The notes: a model not told the origin generated them from the sequence alone. Positions 1 to 5,428 are shown, numbered from the stretch's first letter. The stretch is 7,683 bases of DNA from Bdellovibrio sp. (GCA_003694355.1 RFKI01000064.1:1-7683); one strand, 5' to 3'. Numbers and translations are program-made.

Positions 1-2
1 AT

Positions 3-836
3 ATAGATCCTCTATATGTGGCTTGTTTAATTGATAATCGGATTCCTTCTGTTGATGACTTCTTTGAAGAAGATGGGCTTTGTTTTAGGACCATTTTAAG
101 TCAAGTCATTAGTTCAGAGCTTGATGTGGATCGCATGGACTATTTGGAAAGAGATGCTTTTTTCTGTGGAACCAGTTATGGAAAAGTGGAGACTAGCTGG
201 TTGTTATCAAATTTGACCTATCATATTAATTCATCCCACGGGAATAATTTACATTTGGCTTTAAATCGAAGGGCTCTTTATACCTTTGATGACTTTTTAC
301 TCTCCAGACATCATATGCATTTGATGGTTTACTTTCATCATAAATCCATCATTTATGAAGAGATGTTACTCAGGTACTTAACTTCTAAAGACTGTCAGTT
401 TTTTCTTCCTGCTGATATTGATCAATATATTAAATATACGGACTATTATCTTTATGAGCATTTGGCTTCTGTTGACAATAAATGGGCTCAACGTATCGCT
501 AAACAAAACCCTTATAAAATGCTATTTGAATTTCACTCTACAGAAAAAACAAACCGCTTGCCTCAGATGAAGCAGGTTTTAGAAGAAAAAGGTATACATT
601 GTATTTTATCTAACTCCACCACGCGGTTAAGTAAATATCACAGTGGTTCTCTCGGTGAGTCTGAACGATCTATTTTTGTGGTAGATCAATATGATAAACA
701 AGCTAATCCCTACCCCATAGAGAAAAGCACTGAAATTTTTCATAAGTATGAAGAAATTCGTCGGATAGAAAGAATTTATGTGGACCCACAACATTTTATG
801 GAAGCACAGACAATTATAGAAGAAAATAAGTTGTAA
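3..836 (+). CDS. HD-domain phosphohydrolase, dGTPase/YwfO-like (COG1078), 5' partial
   Basis: The reading frame is open to the left edge, so the true start lies outside the window; the GTG at 18 is only an internal codon. The diagnostic motif is SSELDVDRMDYLERD, encoded at about 111-155. It matches the conserved segment of HD enzymes that hydrolyse dNTPs (YwfO/EF1143, SAMHD1), where the second Asp of DVD (codon 129-131) is the last metal ligand, and the following basic residue, Tyr and Arg-Asp shape the active site. The earlier H...HD ligands must lie upstream of the window. The rest (about 200 residues) is the usual helical C-terminal region. Known for the family: metal-dependent cytoplasmic triphosphohydrolases, often allosteric. 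The exact substrate cannot be read here. The gene ends 13 nt before purD, so the two are probably co-transcribed. Confidence 0.85.
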   Translation: MDPLYVACLIDNRIPSVDDFFEEDGLCFRTILSQVISSELDVDRMDYLERDAFFCGTSYGKVETSWLLSNLTYHINSSHGNNLHLALNRRALYTFDDFLLSRHHMHLMVYFHHKSIIYEEMLLRYLTSKDCQFFLPADIDQYIKYTDYYLYEHLASVDNKWAQRIAKQNPYKMLFEFHSTEKTNRLPQMKQVLEEKGIHCILSNSTTRLSKYHSGSLGESERSIFVVDQYDKQANPYPIEKSTEIFHKYEEIRRIERIYVDPQHFMEAQTIIEENKL

Positions 837-849
837 GGAAAAGCTATCA

Positions 850-2097
850 ATGAACGTATTAGTTATTGGAAAAGGCGGACGAGAACATGCGTTAGTTCGA
901 GCGCTTTATCAATCTCCTTCTGTGGATCAGATTATGGCCATTCCTGGAAATGATGGCATGAAAAAAGAAGCGTTATGCGCAGGTATTAAAGAGCCTTCAG
1001 ATATGATTTCTTTTTGTAAAAAAATGAGTGTGGATTTAGTGGTTATTGGCCCTGAAGCAGAAATTGTTTCTGGACTTCCTGACTTGTTCAGAGATGCTGG
1101 TTTTTTGGTCTTTGCTCCATCGAAGGAAGCGGCTGCCTTAGAGGCAAGTAAGATTTTTTCCAAGCAGTTTATGAAAGAGGGAGAAGTTCCCACTTCCAGA
1201 GCATTTGTTGTGGAAAACTTAGAAGAAGTCAAAGCAAGATATAAGGAATTTTCAAGTCCTTGGGTTTTAAAAGCAGATGGTTTAGCCGCAGGGAAGGGAG
1301 TTTTTATTTGTCAAACAGAGGAAGAGCTTTTTACTGCCTCAGAAAAACTTTTTAAGGAGCAAATTTTTGGTGAAGCTGGGAAAAGAGCCTTACTTGAAGA
1401 ATATCAAGCAGGGTGGGAGTTAAGTTGTCATGTTTTAACAAATGGAAGTGAATATCAACTGCTTCCGTTGGTGCAAGATCATAAACGATTGCTTGATGGA
1501 CAAAAGGGCCCAAACACAGGTGGTATGGGTACTGTAGCTCCTTATCAGATTTCAGAAGATCTACTTCAACAAGTTAAAAAAAGAGTCATAGAGCCTTCTA
1601 TTCAACTTATCGAGAGAAAAAAATTATTTTATAGAGGGGTCCTTTTCATTGGTATGATGATTACAGAAAAAGGACCTATTGTTTTAGAGTACAATGTTCG
1701 TTTTGGAGATCCGGAAACACAGGTTCTTATGCCTCTATTGGATGGAGATTGGGCCGAAGTTTTTTATAAAATAGCAAGGGGAGAGGTTCCCGATTTAAGG
1801 TGGAAAGACCTTTATGCCACTTGTGTGGTTTTAGCTGCAAAAGGTTATCCTCAAAACCCCGTTAAAGGAGATCAGATTTTTGCAGACTTGGATAAGATTA
1901 CCATGTCTTCTTACTTTCTTCATGCTGGCACGGCCTTTAAGGAAGGGCGCTGGGTGGTTAATGGGGGACGGGTTCTTAATGCCATTGGCTTGGGAAGTTC
2001 TCTTGAAGAGTCAATTCGTGAGGCTTATAAGCTTGCAGAATCTGTACAGTGGCCTGGAATGCAGATGAGAAAAGATATCGGAAAATGGATGAAATAG
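850..2097 (+). CDS. purD: Phosphoribosylamine--glycine ligase (GAR synthetase)
   Basis: Catalyses ATP-dependent ligation of glycine to 5-phosphoribosylamine, the second step of de novo purine synthesis, in the cytoplasm. At 415 residues it is close to full family length. Visible landmarks in order are the N-terminal VLVIGKGGREHAL (residues 3-15), GPEA (67-70), the ATP-grasp nucleotide loop KADGLAAGKG (141-150), NTGGMG (222-227), the metal-binding segment EYNVRFGDPETQ with Glu280 and Asn282 (280-291), and the C-terminal HAGT (358-361), NGGRVL (371-376) and RKDIG (407-411). The ATG at 850 is preceded by AAGGA at 835-839, about 10 nt away, and starts exactly at the conserved N-terminal strand, so the start is secure. 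It sits between the HD gene and tsaC in one operon. No PurD-specific residue appears to be missing. Confidence 0.97.
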   Translation: MNVLVIGKGGREHALVRALYQSPSVDQIMAIPGNDGMKKEALCAGIKEPSDMISFCKKMSVDLVVIGPEAEIVSGLPDLFRDAGFLVFAPSKEAAALEASKIFSKQFMKEGEVPTSRAFVVENLEEVKARYKEFSSPWVLKADGLAAGKGVFICQTEEELFTASEKLFKEQIFGEAGKRALLEEYQAGWELSCHVLTNGSEYQLLPLVQDHKRLLDGQKGPNTGGMGTVAPYQISEDLLQQVKKRVIEPSIQLIERKKLFYRGVLFIGMMITEKGPIVLEYNVRFGDPETQVLMPLLDGDWAEVFYKIARGEVPDLRWKDLYATCVVLAAKGYPQNPVKGDQIFADLDKITMSSYFLHAGTAFKEGRWVVNGGRVLNAIGLGSSLEESIREAYKLAESVQWPGMQMRKDIGKWMK

Positions 2098-2696
2098 AAA
2101 AGTATGTAGAGCACTTGAAATCTGGAGGTGTTCTTGTTTATCCTACAGAAACCATTTGGGGTTTAGGGGCTGACTTTGAAGACCAAAAAGCCAATGAGAA
2201 GATTTATCAGCTTAAGGGGCGCCATTTTACAAAACCTCTTTTACTTTTAATCCCTCATGTATATTGGGTTTTTCGTTTAACAACATTACCCGAGACATTT
2301 AAAGATTTTTTAACCACTTTGTGGCCGAGCTCTTTGACTTTGGTTTTGCCTGCTAGCTCTTTGATTCCCCATTGGATTCATCAGGGCACTCACTTTATTG
2401 GTCTTCGTCAATCTCCGCACCCTTTTGTGAAATCTTTATTAAACATTTACAATCGGCCTATTAGTTCTACAAGCGTTAACCAGTCAGGGAAGGCGCCAGC
2501 TACTGACTTTCTATCTGCTTTTCAATTTTCTAAGGATAGAGATGTGAAGACGGCTTCCTGGAATGAAGAAAGGCCAAGCTCTCCTGTTAGCAGTACGGTT
2601 GTGAAGTTGAGTGAGGATTTTCAAAGATTCAGTCTTTTAAGGGAAGGAACTTTTTCGAAAGAAGATGTGGAAAGGTTATTTAAGGATTTTTTTTAG
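2085..2696 (+). CDS. tsaC: Threonylcarbamoyl-AMP synthase, short TsaC/YrdC type
   Basis: Makes threonylcarbamoyl-AMP from threonine, bicarbonate and ATP for t6A37 on ANN-decoding tRNAs. With ATG 2085 the protein is 203 residues, the size of TsaC/YrdC and without the extra C-terminal domain of long Sua5. Landmarks: YPTET (19-23), the KxR signature LKGR (43-46) followed by KPL (50-52), GLRQSPHP (106-113), SSTSVNQSG (127-135, the S-x-S-A-N-x-SG motif with Val for Ala), SSTVV (169-173) and LLREGTF (184-190). The frame extends back to a GTG at 2049, but that would add twelve non-conserved residues inside purD. ATG 2085 overlaps the purD end by 13 nt, has no strong Shine-Dalgarno (CGGAAA directly before it) and probably relies on translational coupling. 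YciO-type paralogues share the fold, so the exact role is a little less sure than the family. Confidence 0.88.
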   Translation: MDEIEKYVEHLKSGGVLVYPTETIWGLGADFEDQKANEKIYQLKGRHFTKPLLLLIPHVYWVFRLTTLPETFKDFLTTLWPSSLTLVLPASSLIPHWIHQGTHFIGLRQSPHPFVKSLLNIYNRPISSTSVNQSGKAPATDFLSAFQFSKDRDVKTASWNEERPSSPVSSTVVKLSEDFQRFSLLREGTFSKEDVERLFKDFF

Positions 2697-2729
2697 ATTT
2701 CAGTTTTTTAATCTTATAGGCTTTGTTAA

Positions 2730-2735
2730 TATACT
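2730..2735 (+). promoter_or_regulatory. Possible -10 box in front of the structured spacer
   Basis: TATACT matches five of six bases of the sigma-70 -10 consensus. A start about 7 nt downstream (near 2742) would begin just before the long-range stem described next. No good -35 is seen at 17 nt (TTTAAT, three of six bases), so this is weak support for an independent transcript. Confidence 0.25.
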
Positions 2736-2741
2736 TTGAGA

Positions 2742-2977
2742 GCTTTCAGAGCTTAAAAGCCTCCACTCTTTATACCGTTATTGAAAGAGCTACAAAAAGT
2801 GAAAACCGATCCCTATGTCTTATATTAAAATATGTGATTAAGGAAAACCTCCACCACAGAGAATCTCTTAATTCTCTTAAATATGCTAAGAGGATAAGAG
2901 ACCTACGTTGAAACACTTTGAAAAGATAAGGCTTCGGAAAGAGGCTAGCTCCATACCTGATGCCAGGTCTTCAGGTA
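2742..2977 (+). ncRNA. Candidate structured RNA, rod-like, unidentified
   Basis: No protein gene is credible here, but three nested pairings are visible. The outer stem pairs GAGCT (2749-2753) and AGCCTC (2758-2763), with a 4-nt bulge between them, to the uninterrupted GAGGCTAGCTC at 2941-2951 (11 bp). The middle pairing is AAAGTG (2796-2801) with CACTTT (2914-2919). The inner hairpin pairs 2864-2878 with 2888-2901 (14 bp, one bulged A, a 9-nt loop). The enclosed length is about 203 nt, giving a rod with internal bubbles, broadly like 6S RNA in architecture. I see no primary-sequence match to 6S, tmRNA, RNase P or SRP RNA. A 3' switch-like hairpin follows at 2954-2977. It could instead be an untranslated leader or the processed 3' region of the purD operon. 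The boundaries are estimates. Confidence 0.35.
2954..2977 (+). other. Two mutually exclusive hairpins
   Basis: TACCTGA (2954-2960) can pair with TCAGGTA (2971-2977), 7 bp with a 10-nt loop. Alternatively ACCTG (2955-2959) pairs with the nearer CAGGT (2964-2968), 5 bp with a 4-nt loop. The same 5' strand serves both, a pattern typical of conformational switches, though it may be chance. A run of six T (3004-3009) lies about 27 nt downstream. Confidence 0.35.
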
Positions 2978-3011
2978 ATAACGGGGTTAATGTCTAGGGC
3001 CCATTTTTTCG

Positions 3012-3037
3012 AACCGTTTTAGGGTTTGCAAAAGGTT
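3012..3037 (+). other. Hairpin in the tsaC-nucleotidyltransferase spacer
   Basis: AACC (3012-3015) plus TTTT (3017-3020) pair with AAAA (3030-3033) plus GGTT (3034-3037), 8 bp with one bulged G and a 9-nt loop. Six T follow at 3050-3055, 12 nt beyond the stem. That is too far for a standard intrinsic terminator, so terminator function for the upstream transcript is only possible. Confidence 0.3.
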
Positions 3038-3070
3038 ACATTGCTATGCTTTTTTCCAATCCACCATTCT

Positions 3071-3101
3071 TTGAAATATCTCTATTGGATAATGATATAA
3101 C
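3071..3101 (+). promoter_or_regulatory. Candidate extended -10 promoter for the nucleotidyltransferase gene
   Basis: TTGAAA (3071-3076, five of six) is followed after 19 nt by TATAAC (3096-3101, five of six), preceded by TG at 3093-3094, which gives an extended -10. A start near 3108 would leave a leader of about 68 nt that contains the dyad at 3130-3153. The spacer is longer than the optimal 17. Confidence 0.4.
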
Positions 3102-3129
3102 TCTACAAAAATATTTTAAAAATAACTAT

Positions 3130-3153
3130 TACGAAAAAAATATAAATTTCGTA
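3130..3153. promoter_or_regulatory. Operator-like dyad TACGAAA-N10-TTTCGTA
   Basis: This is a perfect 7-bp inverted repeat (3130-3136 and 3147-3153) with a 10-bp AT-only spacer, so the half-sites are 17 bp apart. It overlaps the first two bases of a perfect TATAAT (3152-3157) and ends 12 nt before the Shine-Dalgarno AGGAG (3165-3169). The geometry fits a dimeric repressor site. In RNA it could also form a hairpin just upstream of the ribosome site. No cognate regulator is encoded in the window. Confidence 0.45.
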
Positions 3154-3175
3154 TAATTGAAGAAAGGAGAGAAAA

Positions 3176-3627
3176 TTGAAGGACTTAAAAAAAGAAACCA
3201 TGCTAAAGGCCCTTTCTGCGTTAGATCAAAAGCTGAAGGCTCCTATTGGAAGAGGGGGAGCTATGATTTTAGCTCATCAATATCCTTTATCTACTTTAGA
3301 TATTGATGCTGTTTTAATAAAACAGGATTTTAGTGAGATAGATCCTCTTGTGAAAGAGGTTGGAAAGGAGCTTCAAATTGCTCCAGATTGGCTTAATACA
3401 TGGTTTTCAAGTTTTACTCATGTTTTACCGCCAGACTTTAAATCCCGCCTTGTAGAAGTTTTTAAAGGCCAATATAAGATTTATTTTAGAAAACCTTTAG
3501 GTTGAAGATTTGTTTGAAGCTTATTGCGTTTACTGATGGATCTGAATCACTTGGTTACCATGCAGAAAAAAACTTGTAACACAACAATAAGAATAAACCT
3601 CCAACATTAAAGAAGCTAATAGAATAA
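3176..3627 (+). pseudogene. Frameshifted DUF6036/AbiEii-like nucleotidyltransferase
   Basis: The intact first part (3176-3505, 109 residues) starts at TTG 3176 behind a strong AGGAG 6 nt upstream. It contains GGAMILAHQYPLSTLDID, with Gly27-Gly28 and Asp42/Asp44 as the polymerase-beta-type nucleotidyltransferase signature, followed by PDWLN (75-79) and FTHVLP (85-90), typical of the DUF6036 family. The frame stops at 3503-3505, well short of the usual family length. In the next frame, 3505-3576 reads ICLKLIAFTDGSESLGYHAE, which resembles the expected C-terminal DLI-x-LK-x-A...R segment. That frame is open only after the TAG at 3487-3489, so the shift lies between 3490 and 3504. It stops at 3577-3579, after which PTLKKLIE follows to 3627. 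This points to at least two lesions. Known relatives act as toxin-like nucleotidyltransferases or have unknown roles. The truncated 109-residue protein could still be made; activity is unknown. Confidence 0.6.
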
Positions 3628-3660
3628 CTTATTCCTTTGAAATTACTTTGTTCCACTAAA

Positions 3661-3685
3661 AATCATAATGAATCTTAATGAATCA
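3661..3685. repeat. 10-bp tandem repeat AATCWTAATG
   Basis: AATCATAATG, AATCTTAATG and a partial AATCAT follow head to tail, about 2.5 units. The period is close to one helical turn, which would place each unit on the same DNA face. It lies in the non-coding stretch downstream of the broken nucleotidyltransferase. Function is unknown. Confidence 0.5.
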
Positions 3686-3689
3686 TGAA

Positions 3690-3703
3690 AAAAAGCGCTT
3701 TTT
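3690..3703. repeat. 14-bp palindrome AAAAAGCGCTTTTT
   Basis: A perfect palindrome with a GCGC centre, A-run on the left and T-run on the right. As RNA it gives a 5-bp A:U stem with a 4-nt loop, weak as a terminator in either direction. A protein-binding site is the other reading. It starts 5 bp after the tandem repeat. Confidence 0.4.
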
Positions 3704-3732
3704 GTCACCTTTGAGCTTTAAAGGCGCGAAAT

Positions 3733-3763
3733 TTGTCAGTTTTTTAAGGGGTTTTCTGATAAA
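3733..3763 (+). promoter_or_regulatory. Weak candidate promoter for the lipoprotein gene
   Basis: TTGTCA (3733-3738) and GATAAA (3758-3763) are separated by 19 nt. Neither spacing nor -10 is good. It is the best pair I found upstream of the lipoprotein gene and would give a leader of roughly 145 nt containing the hairpin at 3832-3880. Nearby, AAAGAGCT-TATGTTTT (3761-3776) is imperfectly repeated as AAAGAGCTCTGTTTT (3780-3794). Apart from these elements I see nothing coding between 3628 and 3914. Confidence 0.2.
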
Positions 3764-3831
3764 GAGCTTATGTTTTGCAAAAGAGCTCTGTTTTCCCTGG
3801 CATAAGGCTTGAAGTAAAGGAAGGAAAGGGG

Positions 3832-3880
3832 AGGGCTTTAGGGTGCCTGCGCTATGAGCGCCTTCATCCAAGAAAGCCCT
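3832..3880 (+). other. Long interrupted hairpin in the lipoprotein leader
   Basis: Three collinear stems stack. AGGGCTTT (3832-3839) pairs with AAAGCCCT (3873-3880). GGGTG (3841-3845) pairs with CATCC (3865-3869), including one G-U. GCGCT (3849-3853) pairs with AGCGC (3857-3861) across an ATG triloop. That gives 18 bp with a symmetric 3x3 internal loop and a 1x3 internal loop. No T-run follows, so it is not a simple terminator. It ends 34 nt before the ATG and could be a stabilising leader structure or one copy of a dispersed palindromic repeat. Confidence 0.55.
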
Positions 3881-3914
3881 TGCCCTTAAGTTTGTGATTT
3901 TAAGGAGAAGGAAC

Positions 3915-4637
3915 ATGAAAGTGTTTTTAAAAGGATGGATAGTTATTTTATCATTGGGGGCTCTTTTGGGCTTAGCCGCCTGTGATAAAGGTGGTGGTGG
4001 AGGTGTTGCTCCTTATCCTACAGGATTTGTGGGCGGTTATGGTTCTCAATTGGGGGCTGTAAATTCAGCTATTTTATCCGTATCTGATCAGGGGCGTTTT
4101 AAGTCTTTTTTGAAAGATGCTTATTTTGCAAAGGGCATGTGTAATCCTTATTCTTGGTATGGTTTTCTGGACAACTGGGGCCGTTTTGTAAAAGGGAGCG
4201 AGTGTAAAATTCGTGCGGAATATGGAAGTCAAACTCAGTATCAGGTGCTCATGAATCTTTCCTTAAATACAAATGTTCCTGGAGCTGGCAGCATGGGAAC
4301 CATTCAATTTATGCCAGGAAGTATGGCTTTTTCCCAATTTCCGCCACTTCCATTGACCTTTTCTGGGCGTTTTTATCCCATCAATCAGGGACAGGACTTG
4401 GAGGCGGATATTCAGGTTAAACCAGGGGCCAATTTTATTTTAAAAGTGATTGTTCGCAATGCTCAACAAGGGCTCGTGAATGGTTCACAAGTTGAGTTTT
4501 TCTACGAAGGCGCGCGGTTTGCCAGCGCTACAGTGGCCCTTGGGTCCAGCTACCCTGGTTACGGTGTGGGCAGTGGAATTCCAGGTGGAGGCGGTTATTA
4601 TCCTCCTTATAACCCTTATTCTCCTTATGGTCGATAA
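3915..4637 (+). CDS. Putative lipoprotein of unknown function, Gly/Tyr/Pro-rich tail
   Basis: I do not recognise the family. ATG 3915 has AAGGAG (3902-3907) 7 nt upstream and yields a 240-residue protein beginning with a clear lipoprotein signal: MK, a hydrophobic run, then the lipobox LAAC with Cys23 as the predicted lipidated residue. An upstream in-frame start at 3894 would add MILRRRN in front and lacks such a ribosome site. Asp follows Cys, which in enterobacteria favours inner-membrane retention; that rule may not hold here. The mature protein has a flexible Gly5 linker (residues 26-30), a central part with two Cys (about 75 and 95) that could pair as a disulfide and with beta-rich alternation, and a tail dominated by Gly, Tyr, Pro and Ser (about residue 208 onward). 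It stands alone between a hairpin leader and a strong terminator. A cell-envelope role is inferred only from export. Confidence 0.8.
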   Translation: MKVFLKGWIVILSLGALLGLAACDKGGGGGVAPYPTGFVGGYGSQLGAVNSAILSVSDQGRFKSFLKDAYFAKGMCNPYSWYGFLDNWGRFVKGSECKIRAEYGSQTQYQVLMNLSLNTNVPGAGSMGTIQFMPGSMAFSQFPPLPLTFSGRFYPINQGQDLEADIQVKPGANFILKVIVRNAQQGLVNGSQVEFFYEGARFASATVALGSSYPGYGVGSGIPGGGGYYPPYNPYSPYGR

Positions 4638-4656
4638 GGAGCCTCTTGTTTAAAAT

Positions 4657-4697
4657 AACAGGAAAGACCCTATCTTTCCTGTTTGAGATTTTCTTTT
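4657..4697 (+). terminator. Rho-independent terminator of the lipoprotein gene
   Basis: A perfect 11-bp stem, AACAGGAAAGA (4657-4667) with TCTTTCCTGTT (4673-4683), has a CCCTA loop and is followed by the T-rich tail ATTTTCTTTT (4688-4697). It lies 19 nt after the stop codon. The tail begins 5 nt beyond the stem, so efficiency may be reduced. Confidence 0.75.
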
Positions 4698-4711
4698 AAA
4701 ACTGATATAAG
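4683..4711 (+). promoter_or_regulatory. Near-consensus promoter of the trmB-ggt operon
   Basis: TTGAGA (4683-4688, five of six) is followed by a 17-nt spacer and TATAAG (4706-4711, five of six), with TG at 4703-4704 forming an extended -10. The predicted start is A4718 or close to it, only about 3 nt before the trmB ATG at 4721. The -35 begins on the last base of the preceding terminator stem, so terminator and promoter are merged. Confidence 0.65.
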
Positions 4712-4720
4712 TCAACGACC

Positions 4721-5428
4721 ATGCGTCAAATCAGCCGATCCAAGGACCTTCCTCATCCGAACCATTATGTGAAAGCCATTCTGGACCCCACAGGAGAACT
4801 TTATTCTTGGGCTTTTCATGAAGAGCGAGCCCCTTTGTTCAAGGGGAAGTGGAAACAAGAAGTTTTTCAAGTTCCAAAGGAGGTTCCTTTGGATTTGGAG
4901 ATAGGAACAGGAAATGGGTTCTTTTTTGCTTATCGAGCCAAACAGTTTCCTCAAAGGTGTTTGCTGGGCATAGAAAAGAAATATAAGCCTCTTGTACAGT
5001 CCATCCGTCGGGCTTTACGTGAAGGCGCTCATAACATGAGAATTTTGCGTTATCATGCCTTTTTATTGGAAGATCTCTTTGAGTCAGGAGAGGTTCAGGA
5101 TGTGTTTATACACTTTCCAGATCCTTGGGAAAAAAAGAGGCAAAAAAAGAACCGATTAATTAACAAAGAGTTTTTATCCAAACTGTTTTCTATTCAATCC
5201 GAGGGCGGGATTGTGGAGTTTAAAACGGACAGTCGAGACTATTTTTTCTCTGCTTTGGAGGTCTTCAAGGGGTCTCCTTATTTTTTAGAGGCTGCCGAAG
5301 AGAACTTGCATCAATCTGTTTATGCTAAAACTAATTTTATCACTCATTTTGAAAATCTGTTTTTAAAGCAGGGGTTGCCTATCTATTATCTTTTAGCGCG
5401 TAAAGAAAAACGAGGGAGGAGTCAGTGA
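4721..5428 (+). CDS. trmB: tRNA (guanine-N7-)-methyltransferase
   Basis: Transfers methyl from S-adenosylmethionine to N7 of G46 in the tRNA variable loop. The 235-residue protein has a class I methyltransferase core: motif I DLEIGTGNG (58-66), the acidic end of strand 2 in GIE (83-85), the TrmB signature FPDPW (132-136) followed by the basic KKRQKKNRL (138-146), KTD (168-170), and the C-terminal TNF...F....GLPIYYL (204-224), close to the family's T-x-(F/Y)-E...G-x-PIY. One oddity: the usual Asp-Ala at the end of strand 3 reads His112-Ala113. No Shine-Dalgarno precedes ATG 4721, while a strong promoter lies so close that the mRNA would be nearly leaderless. The conserved domains do not settle the start, but no better ATG lies nearby. 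The 3' end overlaps ggt in GTGA. Confidence 0.93.
   Translation: MRQISRSKDLPHPNHYVKAILDPTGELYSWAFHEERAPLFKGKWKQEVFQVPKEVPLDLEIGTGNGFFFAYRAKQFPQRCLLGIEKKYKPLVQSIRRALREGAHNMRILRYHAFLLEDLFESGEVQDVFIHFPDPWEKKRQKKNRLINKEFLSKLFSIQSEGGIVEFKTDSRDYFFSALEVFKGSPYFLEAAEENLHQSVYAKTNFITHFENLFLKQGLPIYYLLARKEKRGRSQ

Noticed and set aside
927..1232. 101-codon minus-strand frame inside purD
   Set aside because: Lies wholly within a well-conserved purD and has no motif of its own.
1880..2068. 62-codon frame inside the purD 3' part
   Set aside because: Out-of-frame shadow of conserved purD codons.
2848..2856. CCTCCACCA resembling the 3' end of tmRNA
   Set aside because: No T-arm, no GGGG-type 5' tRNA-like half and no tag frame nearby; a chance match.
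2723..2911. 62-codon forward frame beginning at TTG in the spacer
   Set aside because: No good ribosome site, no recognisable motif, and the DNA is better explained by RNA pairing (14-bp hairpin at 2864-2901). A small protein cannot be fully excluded.
2955..3000. ACCTGAT...GGTAATA...TAGGG resembling part of a TPP riboswitch
   Set aside because: The invariant CTGAGA half is missing, helix order does not fit, and the downstream gene is unrelated to thiamine.
3008..3015. TTCGAACC, a tRNA T-loop-like sequence on the minus strand
   Set aside because: The flanks do not form a 5-bp T-stem, and no acceptor or anticodon arms are present.
3683..3916. 77-codon minus-strand frame opposite the lipoprotein leader
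   Set aside because: No ribosome site; its sequence is largely the complement of the palindromic hairpin, so it is a shadow of a structured non-coding region.
4712..4954. 80-codon minus-strand frame over the trmB start
   Set aside because: Antisense shadow of trmB; it covers the promoter and N-terminal domain without any independent support.
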